Shown: piece after piece, positions 27,349 through 35,745 of the stretch
Numbering within the stretch: the stretch's first letter is position 1
Layout: each line of letters begins with the position of its first letter
Assembly (NCBI GenBank): GCA_947460825.1
Contig: CANHHA010000015.1
Span: forward strand, 1-58,472
DNA from: Flavobacteriales bacterium
GTDB lineage: Bacteria; Bacteroidota; Bacteroidia; Flavobacteriales_D; Crocinitomicaceae
Length of the DNA: 58,472 nucleotides
Reading direction: 5' to 3'
Translations under genes and position numbers: made by a program
Notes under the pieces: model-generated
Told to the model about the DNA's origin: nothing
Databases searched by the model: none
The model's input: only the letters and a program-made list of their open reading frames with translations

Positions 27349-28659
27349 TTAATCTTTAACGCATCTTACAGAGTACCCTGATAATCTATTGACACTACCT
27401 TGAGCAATTCTGTTTTCACAATTTAAAATCCCTATAATCTGTGGTTTGTTTGCTATCCATGTTGATGTCCACCAACCAGTTGATTTCATAAAATCCTCAT
27501 AAGAATTTGGAATTGGGATTATATTTCCATTTTCATCCTCATCAGCATAACTTGAATTATTACTCATTGATCCGGCTGGTAAGGCTCTAAAACCGGTTTT
27601 ATCCTCCCCAATTATATTACAGGACGCTGTCTGCCATAAATCATTTGACTTGATGTTCTTAACGACTTTATCATCTCCGCCTAAATAACTAATTAATACC
27701 TCAAATTCGTCCAAACTTGGAATATGCCAGCCGCTCGGGCAAGATTCAAGAGCGGTAATAAGATCATATAAAAAGCCATAGGTTGATACATTTTTCAAAT
27801 CTCCATTCGGGGGATAACACCCTTCCTTGGACTTAAATCGTAGGTTCTCAGCCATCCAATCTTGATAACCTATTTTTATTGTCTTGTAATTATTGCCTTG
27901 ACTATCCAATACTGAACCAATTAATTTGGATTCACCTCCTTCTATTTCAAGCTTAGCTTTTAACCATCCATTCATCACTGCAATTTTTCTAATTTTTTTA
28001 TTTGGGTGCGTCGTAGAACCTTCATCCGGTAAAATAGAGTATGAATTTGAAGCTTCATCAATACTTACCCCTAAATGATATAAAATAAACCCAGCAAACA
28101 TATCAGCCTGTAACTCCGAAGTATGCCGATCAATCTCATTTGGTAAAGTATGCCCTGATAAGTGATGACCAACTTCATGAGCCAATATTGCATAACTTGT
28201 GTTAATTAATTTTTTATCACCAGAATTAAATTTTAAATATTGAGGATTGTAAAGAATATACCTCTCGCAATTTGAAATATTGCATGATAATGTAGCACAT
28301 GCATTGGGTACATTGGCGATTTTTAACGAGAAATTTTGAGGTAAGCCGGTAATACTTAAAATTTTCGATAGTGCTCGCATCGCGGAGGTATCGCAATCAA
28401 AAACTTGCAACTGAAATTTTTCCCGTTTACTATCAAAATTACATGAATTTTCGAAATAAATATTTTGAGATTGAGAATAAGTGAAATTCTGAATAAGCAC
28501 TATATAAAACAAAATAACAAGTATTCTTGTTAGGGTAAACTTACCTTGTACATTGATAGTTATATTGAATAGTTTGAGTAAAGGACACATTCCGGGTTGA
28601 ATTTGAATAATATTAAAATTAGAAAATATCTTCCAAGTATAACCGGAAATTTTATCCAA
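27349..28659 (-). CDS. exported M48-like metallopeptidase with FISUMP domain
   Basis: 436 residues. After a signal-anchor or signal peptide (about 41-62, LTRILVILFYIVLIQNFTYS; an internal Met at residue 24 may be the true start), residues about 110-215 form a zinc metallopeptidase with HEVGHH (161-166) and a downstream ELQADMFAG where M48 enzymes keep their third ligand. Residues 245-436 are a FISUMP domain (IGYQDWMAENLRF, CPSGWHIPSLDEFEVL, GWWTSTW, GYSVRCVKD), a lectin-like fold common in exported Bacteroidota proteins. It presumably acts in the periplasm or at the surface. The gene is alone on its strand here; the fusion is unusual. Confidence 0.75.
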   Translation of the reverse strand: MDKISGYTWKIFSNFNIIQIQPGMCPLLKLFNITINVQGKFTLTRILVILFYIVLIQNFTYSQSQNIYFENSCNFDSKREKFQLQVFDCDTSAMRALSKILSITGLPQNFSLKIANVPNACATLSCNISNCERYILYNPQYLKFNSGDKKLINTSYAILAHEVGHHLSGHTLPNEIDRHTSELQADMFAGFILYHLGVSIDEASNSYSILPDEGSTTHPNKKIRKIAVMNGWLKAKLEIEGGESKLIGSVLDSQGNNYKTIKIGYQDWMAENLRFKSKEGCYPPNGDLKNVSTYGFLYDLITALESCPSGWHIPSLDEFEVLISYLGGDDKVVKNIKSNDLWQTASCNIIGEDKTGFRALPAGSMSNNSSYADEDENGNIIPIPNSYEDFMKSTGWWTSTWIANKPQIIGILNCENRIAQGSVNRLSGYSVRCVKD

Positions 28660-28724
28660 GCAACATAAGGCAAAATCAAAAGCTTAAAAATTTTCCTGTG
28701 CACATCCACTGCACTAATGCCTCC

Positions 28725-28732
28725 TAGCTTTG
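28725..28732 (+). promoter_or_regulatory. -7 box TAGCTTTG
   Basis: Exact TAnnTTTG match 28 bases upstream of the ATG at 28761. Confidence 0.5.
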
Positions 28733-28760
28733 CATTGAACCCCGTAAAAAGCACATAGAA

Positions 28761-29480
28761 ATGGTCATCAATCAACTCTACGCCCAATATTTTCAGAAAT
28801 CAAAATTGTTCCTATACCCTTTATTGGGATTCGAACGCGGACTCACCGCTCCCGAAGAGGTTTATTTCTCCTGGGAAGGAAAATACGCGCCCGAAGATCA
28901 AAAGCTTATTGTTGTTTATAGCAACTTGACAAACCCTTTTTACCAAACATTGAAAAGCACCAAGCTTTCAAAACATCGGTTGTTGAAAGAAATCATCCCA
29001 ACCATGAATGACCAAGAAATATATGTGTTTGATTTTTCTTCGTATGCCACCGACTGGGACAACCTCATCGCTGGAAGGTACAGCAAGTTGTCCCATAAAA
29101 CTAAACAAACCATACTCGATTACTTCGAACGCTACAGCGGAAATTATATCTACATGCACAGTTTTTTATTCCCGAATAAGTGGTTCAAGCGTTACGCAGA
29201 AATCTTGGATGTTCCCGAAGAACTCCTTGTAGAAGTAGGCGAACTATGCGACAAACCCGATTGGAAGAAAGAGCTTCTCACCATCCATGACTTCTTCCTC
29301 CCCTATTCGAACATTGAACCGGAAACATCTGAACACGTTCCAATACCTTCTTGCGATCGTTGCAACGATCAAGGCGTCATTCCCAAGTATAGCCACATCT
29401 CCAACGGCGTGTGCTTCAAATGCTATGGGCGAAAAAAGAAGGAGGAACAAAGGGCTGTAGAACGTCAAGGTAAGGTATAA
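28761..29480 (+). CDS. hypothetical protein with C-terminal zinc finger
   Basis: 239 residues, family not recognised. A globular aromatic-rich N-terminal part (1-190) is followed by a four-cysteine zinc knuckle, CDRCNDQGVIP ... CFKCYGRKKKEEQ (about 201-230), and a basic tail, similar to nucleic-acid-binding zinc ribbons. An exact -7 box is present upstream. In 29481-29714 no convincing gene is seen. Confidence 0.6.
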   Translation: MVINQLYAQYFQKSKLFLYPLLGFERGLTAPEEVYFSWEGKYAPEDQKLIVVYSNLTNPFYQTLKSTKLSKHRLLKEIIPTMNDQEIYVFDFSSYATDWDNLIAGRYSKLSHKTKQTILDYFERYSGNYIYMHSFLFPNKWFKRYAEILDVPEELLVEVGELCDKPDWKKELLTIHDFFLPYSNIEPETSEHVPIPSCDRCNDQGVIPKYSHISNGVCFKCYGRKKKEEQRAVERQGKV

Positions 29481-29714
29481 AGGAAGATGAACGAACCCAA
29501 AAACAAAGAACTGAAAAAAATATTCAACCGGAAGGCAACCTCTCAACTCCTGATGCGATTACTATGCACAATCCAACTTTTCACGAACCCCCGAGGCACA
29601 CCTGCACTTGCTGTGTGCTGTTTGCACGCTTGCGCGTTTCAATGCGCTAGGCATGTTCTGAATGCTTGACTTGTACCTAAGAACCAACGTAACCCTTAAA
29701 CCCCGAATAACCCT

Positions 29715-30200
29715 ATGCACCAAGCAACGATTAAGCGCCTAACCCGAGAAGAAGTAGAAACAAACACTCAGCTTCTCATTGAGTTTGTCGCCCTATTTAC
29801 TGCAAAAAACCACCAAGAACTCATGAAATTGTTCCATCCGAAGGGACGTTTCTTCAACATCCCAGCGCGCGCCACCTTGGATGGGTATTTCTTTGAAGTG
29901 CTAAAAACGCGTTATGGCGTATCACAGCATTTTTGCATGGGGGTAAACCACGGATACACGGCCGATCACATGCCCGGGCAGCACGTAGTAGAATTTCGCT
30001 TCATGGATTTCGACCCCTTCACGCATCCCGAGGCCGACCCCACCAAAAACCTCGCTAAACAACTGGGAGAACCGGGCGACGACGACCTGAAAGAATTGGT
30101 GTATCGTTACGCCCTCACCTTCAACGATGGAAAAATTTACACGCTACGTCATCCCCTACGCTTTATTGATAACCTGGAATACTTTACCCTCGAAAACTAA
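29715..30200 (+). CDS. hypothetical NTF2/SnoaL-like protein
   Basis: 161 residues. TQLLIEFVALFTAKNHQELM followed by KLFHPKGRFFN is the usual opening of NTF2-like cone folds, and the C-terminal YRYALTFNDGKIYTLRHPLR resembles their last strands. Such folds bind small molecules or serve as scaffolds, so no activity can be inferred. It is followed at 8 and 28 bases by two very small genes, suggesting a three-gene unit. Confidence 0.5.
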   Translation: MHQATIKRLTREEVETNTQLLIEFVALFTAKNHQELMKLFHPKGRFFNIPARATLDGYFFEVLKTRYGVSQHFCMGVNHGYTADHMPGQHVVEFRFMDFDPFTHPEADPTKNLAKQLGEPGDDDLKELVYRYALTFNDGKIYTLRHPLRFIDNLEYFTLEN

Positions 30201-30208
30201 TATACCCT

Positions 30209-30385
30209 ATGCATAACTTTTACCTAAAACGTAAGAAAATCATTTTATCCATCTTCGGTTCGTTGGCGACCTACGGCTTGATTACTGGCTTGCTAGTGCC
30301 CCTACCCGTTTGGAAATACGTGGCTATTGAGGCCATATTCTCCATCGGTTGGGTACTCACCGAACGTGAATTAAAAAAGGGCTAA
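30209..30385 (+). CDS. small two-segment membrane protein
   Basis: 58 residues starting MHNFYLKRKKIILSIFGSLA, with two hydrophobic segments (about 11-32 and 36-50) and a charged C-terminus (ERELKKG). It begins 8 bases after the previous stop. The size and tight spacing suggest a genuine small gene. Function unknown. Confidence 0.5.
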   Translation: MHNFYLKRKKIILSIFGSLATYGLITGLLVPLPVWKYVAIEAIFSIGWVLTERELKKG

Positions 30386-30413
30386 TCATACCCTATTAAA
30401 CAATACCTATGTC

Positions 30414-30581
30414 ATGAAAAAGAAACAGAACCCTAAAAAAGAAGTGCACCAGTTAATCCTTGGCAAGCAACGCACCCAACAAGTGGAGCAAGGCTACTTT
30501 GATGGGCGTTTTGTGCAACGCGCTGAGCCTTCGAAGAAGATCTACCGCCGGGAGAAGAAGAAAATCATATACAATAGTTAA
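30414..30581 (+). CDS. small basic protein, duplicated downstream
   Basis: 55 residues, very basic, with GYFDGRFVQRAEPSKKIYRR. A second copy of its last two thirds lies at 32670-32764; the 95-bp aligned stretch has four differences and all are synonymous, which implies that the protein sequence has been under selection. It follows the two-segment membrane protein by 28 bases. Function unknown. Confidence 0.55.
   Translation: MKKKQNPKKEVHQLILGKQRTQQVEQGYFDGRFVQRAEPSKKIYRREKKKIIYNS
30459..30553 (+). repeat. 95-bp direct repeat, copy 1
   Basis: Matches 32670-32764 at 91 of 95 positions. The copies flank a 2.1-kb block with a protease, a FISUMP remnant and a small exported protein, so that block could have been inserted with duplication of the target gene or could be lost by recombination. 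Confidence 0.85.
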
Positions 30582-30810
30582 GGTTATTTCGAATACTCCT
30601 GTTCCCAGCCCAAAAGTTGGTAGTATGTGAAATGCTAACTTTTTTATCAACTGATTCAAACCTACAATATCATTTGTTTTTTTTATTAATTTGCGACTCA
30701 TTGATAATTAGGTTTTATTCAAGTACTTTATTATCAAAAGTTGAGTTTAAATGAGTTTTTGATAGGATAGAAGTACCGAAATACGGATAGTAATTTATGA
30801 ATATTTAAAT

Positions 30811-31965
30811 ATGAGAACTATAATACTTTTAAGTTTAATTGTTGCTTTAAGCCCTATTAACTATTTGTTTTCTCAGGAGGCTTCTCTAATTTATAAAAAG
30901 ACCGTTAACTCAACTGTCACCATCACTACAGATGATGGCTCTCAAGGCTCAGGCTTTTTTGTTGCTCCAAATATTATTGCAACAAATTATCATGTTATAG
31001 ATGGAGCATCGAGTGCAAGTTGTTATTTAAATAATTCCGATATCGAGTATAAAATTGATGGGTATGTAGGAATAGATAAATCTGTTGATTTAATATTGCT
31101 TAAAGTTTCAACTCTTGATAGGCCAGCAATAAAATTGGCTGTGACCACTATTTCAATTGGGCAAAAAGTTTATGCGATCGGAAGTCCACAAGGTCTTCAA
31201 GCGACGATTTCCGATGGAATTATTAGTGGAATGAGAGATTTTGAAGGAACGAAATTACTCCAAATGACGGCCTCAATATCACCAGGGAGTAGTGGTGGAC
31301 CTGTTCTAAATTCAATTGGTGAATTAATTGGGATTTCTGTCTCACAACTAACAGATGGTCAAAATTTAAATTTTGCAATACCAAAATCCTATCTACAAAT
31401 TTTACTAGATTTCAAGTCAGAAACACCAAAAGATTTATCAACTATAAAAGATACAACTGAAACCTCTACTGAAAAAAATAAAGATCCTCTTTATACAGAC
31501 AAAGAGGCATTGGATTTTCTTCGAAAATATAGTAATGAATGGGGTTGTGAAAAATACGCGAAAGAGACAACAGAAATCAGATTGCAATTTAATATTGAAA
31601 ACGGTAAACTAATTATTTGGGAATTTTTTCCAAGTTTTCATCCATGCGAATATGGTAAGATTGAAATTAATCTTTCTGAAATTGAAATGATTGAATTTGA
31701 AGGCGATGTAGATTGTTATCCTATTTCTTTGAAATATAGTAATTCCGGAGTAAGTTCTTTATTTTTTAAAAATCGTGCAACTCAAGAGGTATATGAGATG
31801 TCAGAATTGGAAATTTATGAAATGAATAAAAAGTTAGGTTATCGTTATGAAAGCATTAAGCTTAAGATAGATCCTAATCAAAAAGAAAGGGCAGAAAGAT
31901 TGATAAATGCAATTAAGTTTTTAGCTGAATCCTACGGTGCAAAAATAAAAAAATCTGGATTTTAA
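30811..31965 (+). CDS. exported trypsin-like serine protease
   Basis: 384 residues. A signal peptide (1-21, MRTIILLSLIVALSPINYLF) precedes a trypsin-2/DegP-like domain (about 25-200) with the full triad: His61 (ATNYHVIDG), Asp93 (SVDLILLKV) and Ser161 (SPGSSGGPV). The C-terminal half (about 230-384) is an unknown domain; no PDZ domain is evident. It would act in the periplasm or outside the cell. A second protease of the same class lies at 34217-35695. Confidence 0.8.
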   Translation: MRTIILLSLIVALSPINYLFSQEASLIYKKTVNSTVTITTDDGSQGSGFFVAPNIIATNYHVIDGASSASCYLNNSDIEYKIDGYVGIDKSVDLILLKVSTLDRPAIKLAVTTISIGQKVYAIGSPQGLQATISDGIISGMRDFEGTKLLQMTASISPGSSGGPVLNSIGELIGISVSQLTDGQNLNFAIPKSYLQILLDFKSETPKDLSTIKDTTETSTEKNKDPLYTDKEALDFLRKYSNEWGCEKYAKETTEIRLQFNIENGKLIIWEFFPSFHPCEYGKIEINLSEIEMIEFEGDVDCYPISLKYSNSGVSSLFFKNRATQEVYEMSELEIYEMNKKLGYRYESIKLKIDPNQKERAERLINAIKFLAESYGAKIKKSGF

Positions 31966-31967
31966 CT

Positions 31968-32114
31968 AGTGCTAAAATATATAGTCACGACTATTGGAGT
32001 TCTACGGAGAACGTTGGCTACGATGCGTGGGTTAAGTATTTCTAAAGCGGCACCCAGAACAGCAACAAAAAGAAGATTTTCTACTTCGATGTTCATGCAG
32101 TTCGGGATTTTTAA
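31968..32114 (+). pseudogene. FISUMP-domain C-terminal remnant
   Basis: Directly after the protease stop an open frame without a start reads HDYWSSTENVGYDAWVKYF, then a stop codon, then SGTQNSNKKKIFYFDVHAVR and a final DF-stop. This is the typical end of a FISUMP domain (YWSST ... VRAVRDF) interrupted by an in-frame stop. It shows that FISUMP genes have been lost and gained in this stretch. Confidence 0.75.
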
Positions 32115-32223
32115 CACTGCATAACAATGAACTCAACTAGTTTTTAGTAGCGTTAGTTAAGCTATGTCGATAATGCAAATATTTATTTTTATTTTGCGGC
32201 AAGAATTTGATAAAACCCATTTT

Positions 32224-32613
32224 ATGAAGAATTTATTATTAGTATTTATCTTTTTTTTCTTTGCTCATTTTGCCAAATCTCAAAGTCAAGTTGTTGTATC
32301 TCTTGTTTCAGAATTTGAAGGTCAAGTGATTAAAATTCATTCTGATACATTGAATGCAAAAATTATTTATAATTTGACTGGATTTGAAAGTGTGGGGTAT
32401 GTGGTATTAAATGTAATTGCGTTGTTTGATGATGGCACTGAGTCGAGAAAGGAGTTAGAAGTATTAGAATATAAAAGGAAACAAAATTTAACTGAAATAC
32501 TGGTTGAAACTGAACAGGGGGAAGAGCAGTATGTTTTTATGCATGATGAACGTATCCTTATTACTCCAGGTAAAAAAGGAAATATTATGTGGGAAGGGGA
32601 TATAATATTTTAA
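32224..32613 (+). CDS. small exported hypothetical protein
   Basis: 129 residues from the ATG at 32224, chosen because MKNLLLVFIFFFFAHFAKSQ is a clean signal peptide; an upstream in-frame start at 32164 would bury it. The mature part is a small, probably beta-rich domain. No family is recognised. Its 3' end overlaps the start of the duplicated small gene at 32589. Confidence 0.5.
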   Translation: MKNLLLVFIFFFFAHFAKSQSQVVVSLVSEFEGQVIKIHSDTLNAKIIYNLTGFESVGYVVLNVIALFDDGTESRKELEVLEYKRKQNLTEILVETEQGEEQYVFMHDERILITPGKKGNIMWEGDIIF

Positions 32614-32786
32614 TTCAGGTTAATTTAAAATACAATCGAAAAAAAAAGTTTAACAACTCAAGTCAAAGACTTGGCAAGCAACGCACCCAACAAGTAGAGC
32701 AAGGCTACTTTGATGGACGTTTTGTGCAACGCGCCGAGCCTTCGAAGAAGATTTACCGCCGGGAACAGAACAAACAGTGGGGATAG
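32589..32786 (+). pseudogene. second, 5'-altered copy of the small basic gene
   Basis: 65 codons. The last 38 (LGKQRTQQVEQGYFDGRFVQ onward) match the gene at 30414-30581 almost exactly, but the first 27 derive from unrelated sequence and the start lies within the previous gene. It is probably a partial duplication, though the reading frame is intact and the differences in the shared part are all synonymous, so expression cannot be excluded. Confidence 0.5.
32670..32764 (+). repeat. 95-bp direct repeat, copy 2
   Basis: Second copy of 30459-30553, in the same orientation, 2211 bases away. Confidence 0.85.
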
Positions 32787-32872
32787 GAATGAAGGGTGAT
32801 TGGTGAGCCTTAAATCAAACAATTGTTGAGCTTAGTTCTGTGTTCGCCAAAAGCACTCTAGTGGTATTGCAT

Positions 32873-33238
32873 TTACTTTACCATTAAGTATATCAAAAAG
32901 GCGTAAATGACAATGGGCAGTGCTACACAAATCCAAACAGAGGAAGCGATGTAATTACTACTAAACCTATTGAAATAGGTTAAAAATGAAACAGACTTCT
33001 TAAACAACTCGTCCGAATAATCCTTGAAATTTCTGCAACCCACGAAAAAGCCCACCATAAAAATGGCAAAAGCCATTTTTAAAAAATAAACACCCAATAT
33101 TCCATCCAAAAGGCATAACCATGAAAATGGAATTATCATATAATAAAGGATAATATTGATTTCATTATAGGTGAGTTTCGTCTTTCTTGAAACATATAAC
33201 AGGAAATTCGCTACGATGTTAAATAATGTATTAGTCAT
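32873..33238 (-). CDS. hypothetical membrane protein
   Basis: 121 residues with about three hydrophobic segments (around 26-45, 48-65 and 98-119). No family is recognised. It is isolated, with about 270 bases of AT-rich sequence upstream in which nothing is seen. Confidence 0.45.
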   Translation of the reverse strand: MTNTLFNIVANFLLYVSRKTKLTYNEINIILYYMIIPFSWLCLLDGILGVYFLKMAFAIFMVGFFVGCRNFKDYSDELFKKSVSFLTYFNRFSSNYIASSVWICVALPIVIYAFLIYLMVK

Positions 33239-33508
33239 TCAATGGTTGAATAAAGTCAAAAACTAATGGTGATAATTCACCCTAAATCAAATCAGATGTT
33301 TGTTCTGATGCTTAAAACGTATGGATTTTTAAAAATAATTATATTTTAGAGATAGATCAATCGGTAGTTTCAAATCTTCACTTGAACTATTGGATTTGTT
33401 TTGCGGTATTTGAAACCCTCGGGTTAGGTTTTTGGTTAAAGATTATTCTAAATCCGGTTAACTCGGATGAATCGTTTAATGATTAATGGGGAGGATATTA
33501 CCTTGTAG

Positions 33509-34168
33509 CTATTGCTTAACTCCTTTAAAAATATGCATTAATTGTTTGTTTCTGTCGACAATCGACTCAAAACTCTCCTCGTTTTTAACTTCGGGGTAGT
33601 ATCCAACATAAATTAATTTGCCTTTAACAAGCCATAAATTAAGAATCAATATTGATGACACTTCGTTAATAAAGACTTCGTAGTAGAGCGTTTTATGAAA
33701 TCTATCCTCATTGTCTACAAATAACAACTTGTTAGAAAGTGAATAAATATAACTGAACTTGGCTTTGAAGTAATCAGCACCTTTCCTAAAATAGGTAGTA
33801 TCCATTTCCACCATTTTATCACAAAAAAAACGCAAAGCCGTGGTATCAAGTACCCTATTATTCAACTTGGAATTACTGTAAACCTTAATATAATCCTTTT
33901 CTATAAGACTCGAATCGTTTGCTATGATTTTATTATGGCAACTCTCAGTTAAATAGACCTCTATAATTTCAATGGAATTATAATTTGTTTTATCAAATAA
34001 CTCTTTCACTTTAGGAATATGATAAGAAGCCTTAAACCCAAAATCCTCAGGAAACGAAACAAGCGTATTACCTACAGCTAATTTTTTTACAGATTTAGGT
34101 TCAATAATCTGACCGTGCAGATAATTTATGGCTAGGGCCCAAATTGCCAATTTAATTTTAATTTTCAT
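33509..34168 (-). CDS. exported hypothetical protein
   Basis: 219 residues from the ATG at 34168, preferred over one at 34216 because MKIKIKLAIWALAINYLHGQ is a good signal peptide. The mature protein is a mixed alpha/beta domain of unknown family. It is transcribed divergently from the protease gene at 34217, with about 48 bases between the starts, so the two may be co-regulated. Confidence 0.5.
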   Translation of the reverse strand: MKIKIKLAIWALAINYLHGQIIEPKSVKKLAVGNTLVSFPEDFGFKASYHIPKVKELFDKTNYNSIEIIEVYLTESCHNKIIANDSSLIEKDYIKVYSNSKLNNRVLDTTALRFFCDKMVEMDTTYFRKGADYFKAKFSYIYSLSNKLLFVDNEDRFHKTLYYEVFINEVSSILILNLWLVKGKLIYVGYYPEVKNEESFESIVDRNKQLMHIFKGVKQ

Positions 34169-34216
34169 AAAACAAAAATGTGAGATTATATTTATTTTTG
34201 ATATAAAAATACACAA

Positions 34217-35695
34217 ATGATAATCAAATTTAAATATCTCGCGATTCTAATGATTTGTTTTTTTTCGTTGAATTTGAAAGCTCAATTAAAATGCCGCGAA
34301 AGGTTGATACAAGAGGCAGCAAGAGTTGACTCAATAGAATATTCAACTGGAACAGGATTCTTAATTAATAATGAGGGTTACATCGCTACAAATAGGCATG
34401 TTATTGAGAGATCAAAAGAGCTATTTGTCACCTTAACTCTATCCGGAAAAAAAATTGAGCGAAAAGCCAAAATTATCGGTTATTCACATTTTGACGATTT
34501 AGCTTTACTAAAAATTGATCTAACCAATTTATTTACTTCTGCTATACCCTACTCATTTAAAAAGGAACCATTAAACCTAGGTAGTAAAATATATACTATG
34601 GGTTATCCTGACCCTTCATATATGGGATCTAACATTAAATTAACTGATGGATTAATTAATGCCACTACTGGATTTCAAGACTCTGAAAATGAATATCAAA
34701 TTTCCGCTCCTATTCAAGGAGGCAATAGTGGCAGCCCCATGTTTGATAGCGACGGCTATATAAGAGGCGTAATTGTTGCATCCTATACAAGAGGCCAAAA
34801 CGTGAATTATTCAATAAAAGGTAAAAACTTGATTGAGTTATTAGACAAATATCAAGTAAAATATAATACTACTAAACCTTCTCTTTCATTCAATACAAAT
34901 CTCAACTCAATTCAATCAAGAATATGCATGATTACTAATACCTCCATTAAAACTTACTATAATGAATTCAACACCAGCATGCTAAATCCAAATGACAATT
35001 CAAGGAATATGATGACTAGAAGTTCAATCAGTAATTCAGAGTATTTCGATTGTTTTAAAAATAATCCCTACGAAGCTTTTGGGCTATCTATTGGCACAAA
35101 AGAAAGGGATTGGCGTGACGCTGTAGATCCAGAAAAAGGCTTTAGCAGACTGGAAGAGCAAATAATTTACCGTGCAAGATTTTTGAATGCAAATGGATTT
35201 AATGGTCTCGATGCGAAAGTGTTTTTGAGCCAATTGTTTGAATACGGCGCTTTCGAAAATATTATTGAAGAAAACAATAATAACTTTGACTTTTCTTCAA
35301 ATGAAATCGATTTTACATGGTTCAATGAATATGTAAACCCCAATACCTTTAATTTTTTCGATGACTATTATTGGGCTACTATCAATCAATATGGAAACTA
35401 TGAACCTTATAAATTGATGGAATTAGATGAATTTATTGGCTATTTACTCGCGAAAAATAATGAATTTAAAAATCAAACTATACTCAGAGATTTTAATGGA
35501 GGGTTAATAAATAAAGATTACCAATTAGAAAGCACTAATGAAAATCTAGGTAATCTATTGCAATATAAATTGAATTTAATATATATATCAGAAGATTATT
35601 TTCTTATCAAAGAGGATAAATGTAATATGTACAAATTAATAGAAGGACTTTTAAACCCCGATCAAATCTGGGTTACTCCTCCCACCTGTAACTAA
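34217..35695 (+). CDS. exported trypsin-like serine protease with unknown C-terminal domain
   Basis: 492 residues. Signal peptide (1-22, LAILMICFFSLNLKAQ). The trypsin-like domain (about 30-215) has His61 (ATNRHVIER), Asp94 (HFDDLALLK) and Ser171 (GGNSGSPMF), so the triad is intact. Residues about 230-492 are an Asn-rich domain not recognised. It is divergent from an exported hypothetical and convergent with a FISUMP gene. Together with the protease at 30811 it suggests an exported proteolytic cargo module. Confidence 0.78.
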   Translation: MIIKFKYLAILMICFFSLNLKAQLKCRERLIQEAARVDSIEYSTGTGFLINNEGYIATNRHVIERSKELFVTLTLSGKKIERKAKIIGYSHFDDLALLKIDLTNLFTSAIPYSFKKEPLNLGSKIYTMGYPDPSYMGSNIKLTDGLINATTGFQDSENEYQISAPIQGGNSGSPMFDSDGYIRGVIVASYTRGQNVNYSIKGKNLIELLDKYQVKYNTTKPSLSFNTNLNSIQSRICMITNTSIKTYYNEFNTSMLNPNDNSRNMMTRSSISNSEYFDCFKNNPYEAFGLSIGTKERDWRDAVDPEKGFSRLEEQIIYRARFLNANGFNGLDAKVFLSQLFEYGAFENIIEENNNNFDFSSNEIDFTWFNEYVNPNTFNFFDDYYWATINQYGNYEPYKLMELDEFIGYLLAKNNEFKNQTILRDFNGGLINKDYQLESTNENLGNLLQYKLNLIYISEDYFLIKEDKCNMYKLIEGLLNPDQIWVTPPTCN

Positions 35696-35745
35696 CATTT
35701 ATTTCTTTTTGATTACTTTACAACCAGTCGAAAAAAGCAAAAAAC

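Noticed and set aside
29487..29669. 60-codon frame after the zinc-finger gene
   Set aside because: It has a charged start but then an irregular Cys-rich composition, no promoter box and no recognisable domain; not supported as a gene.
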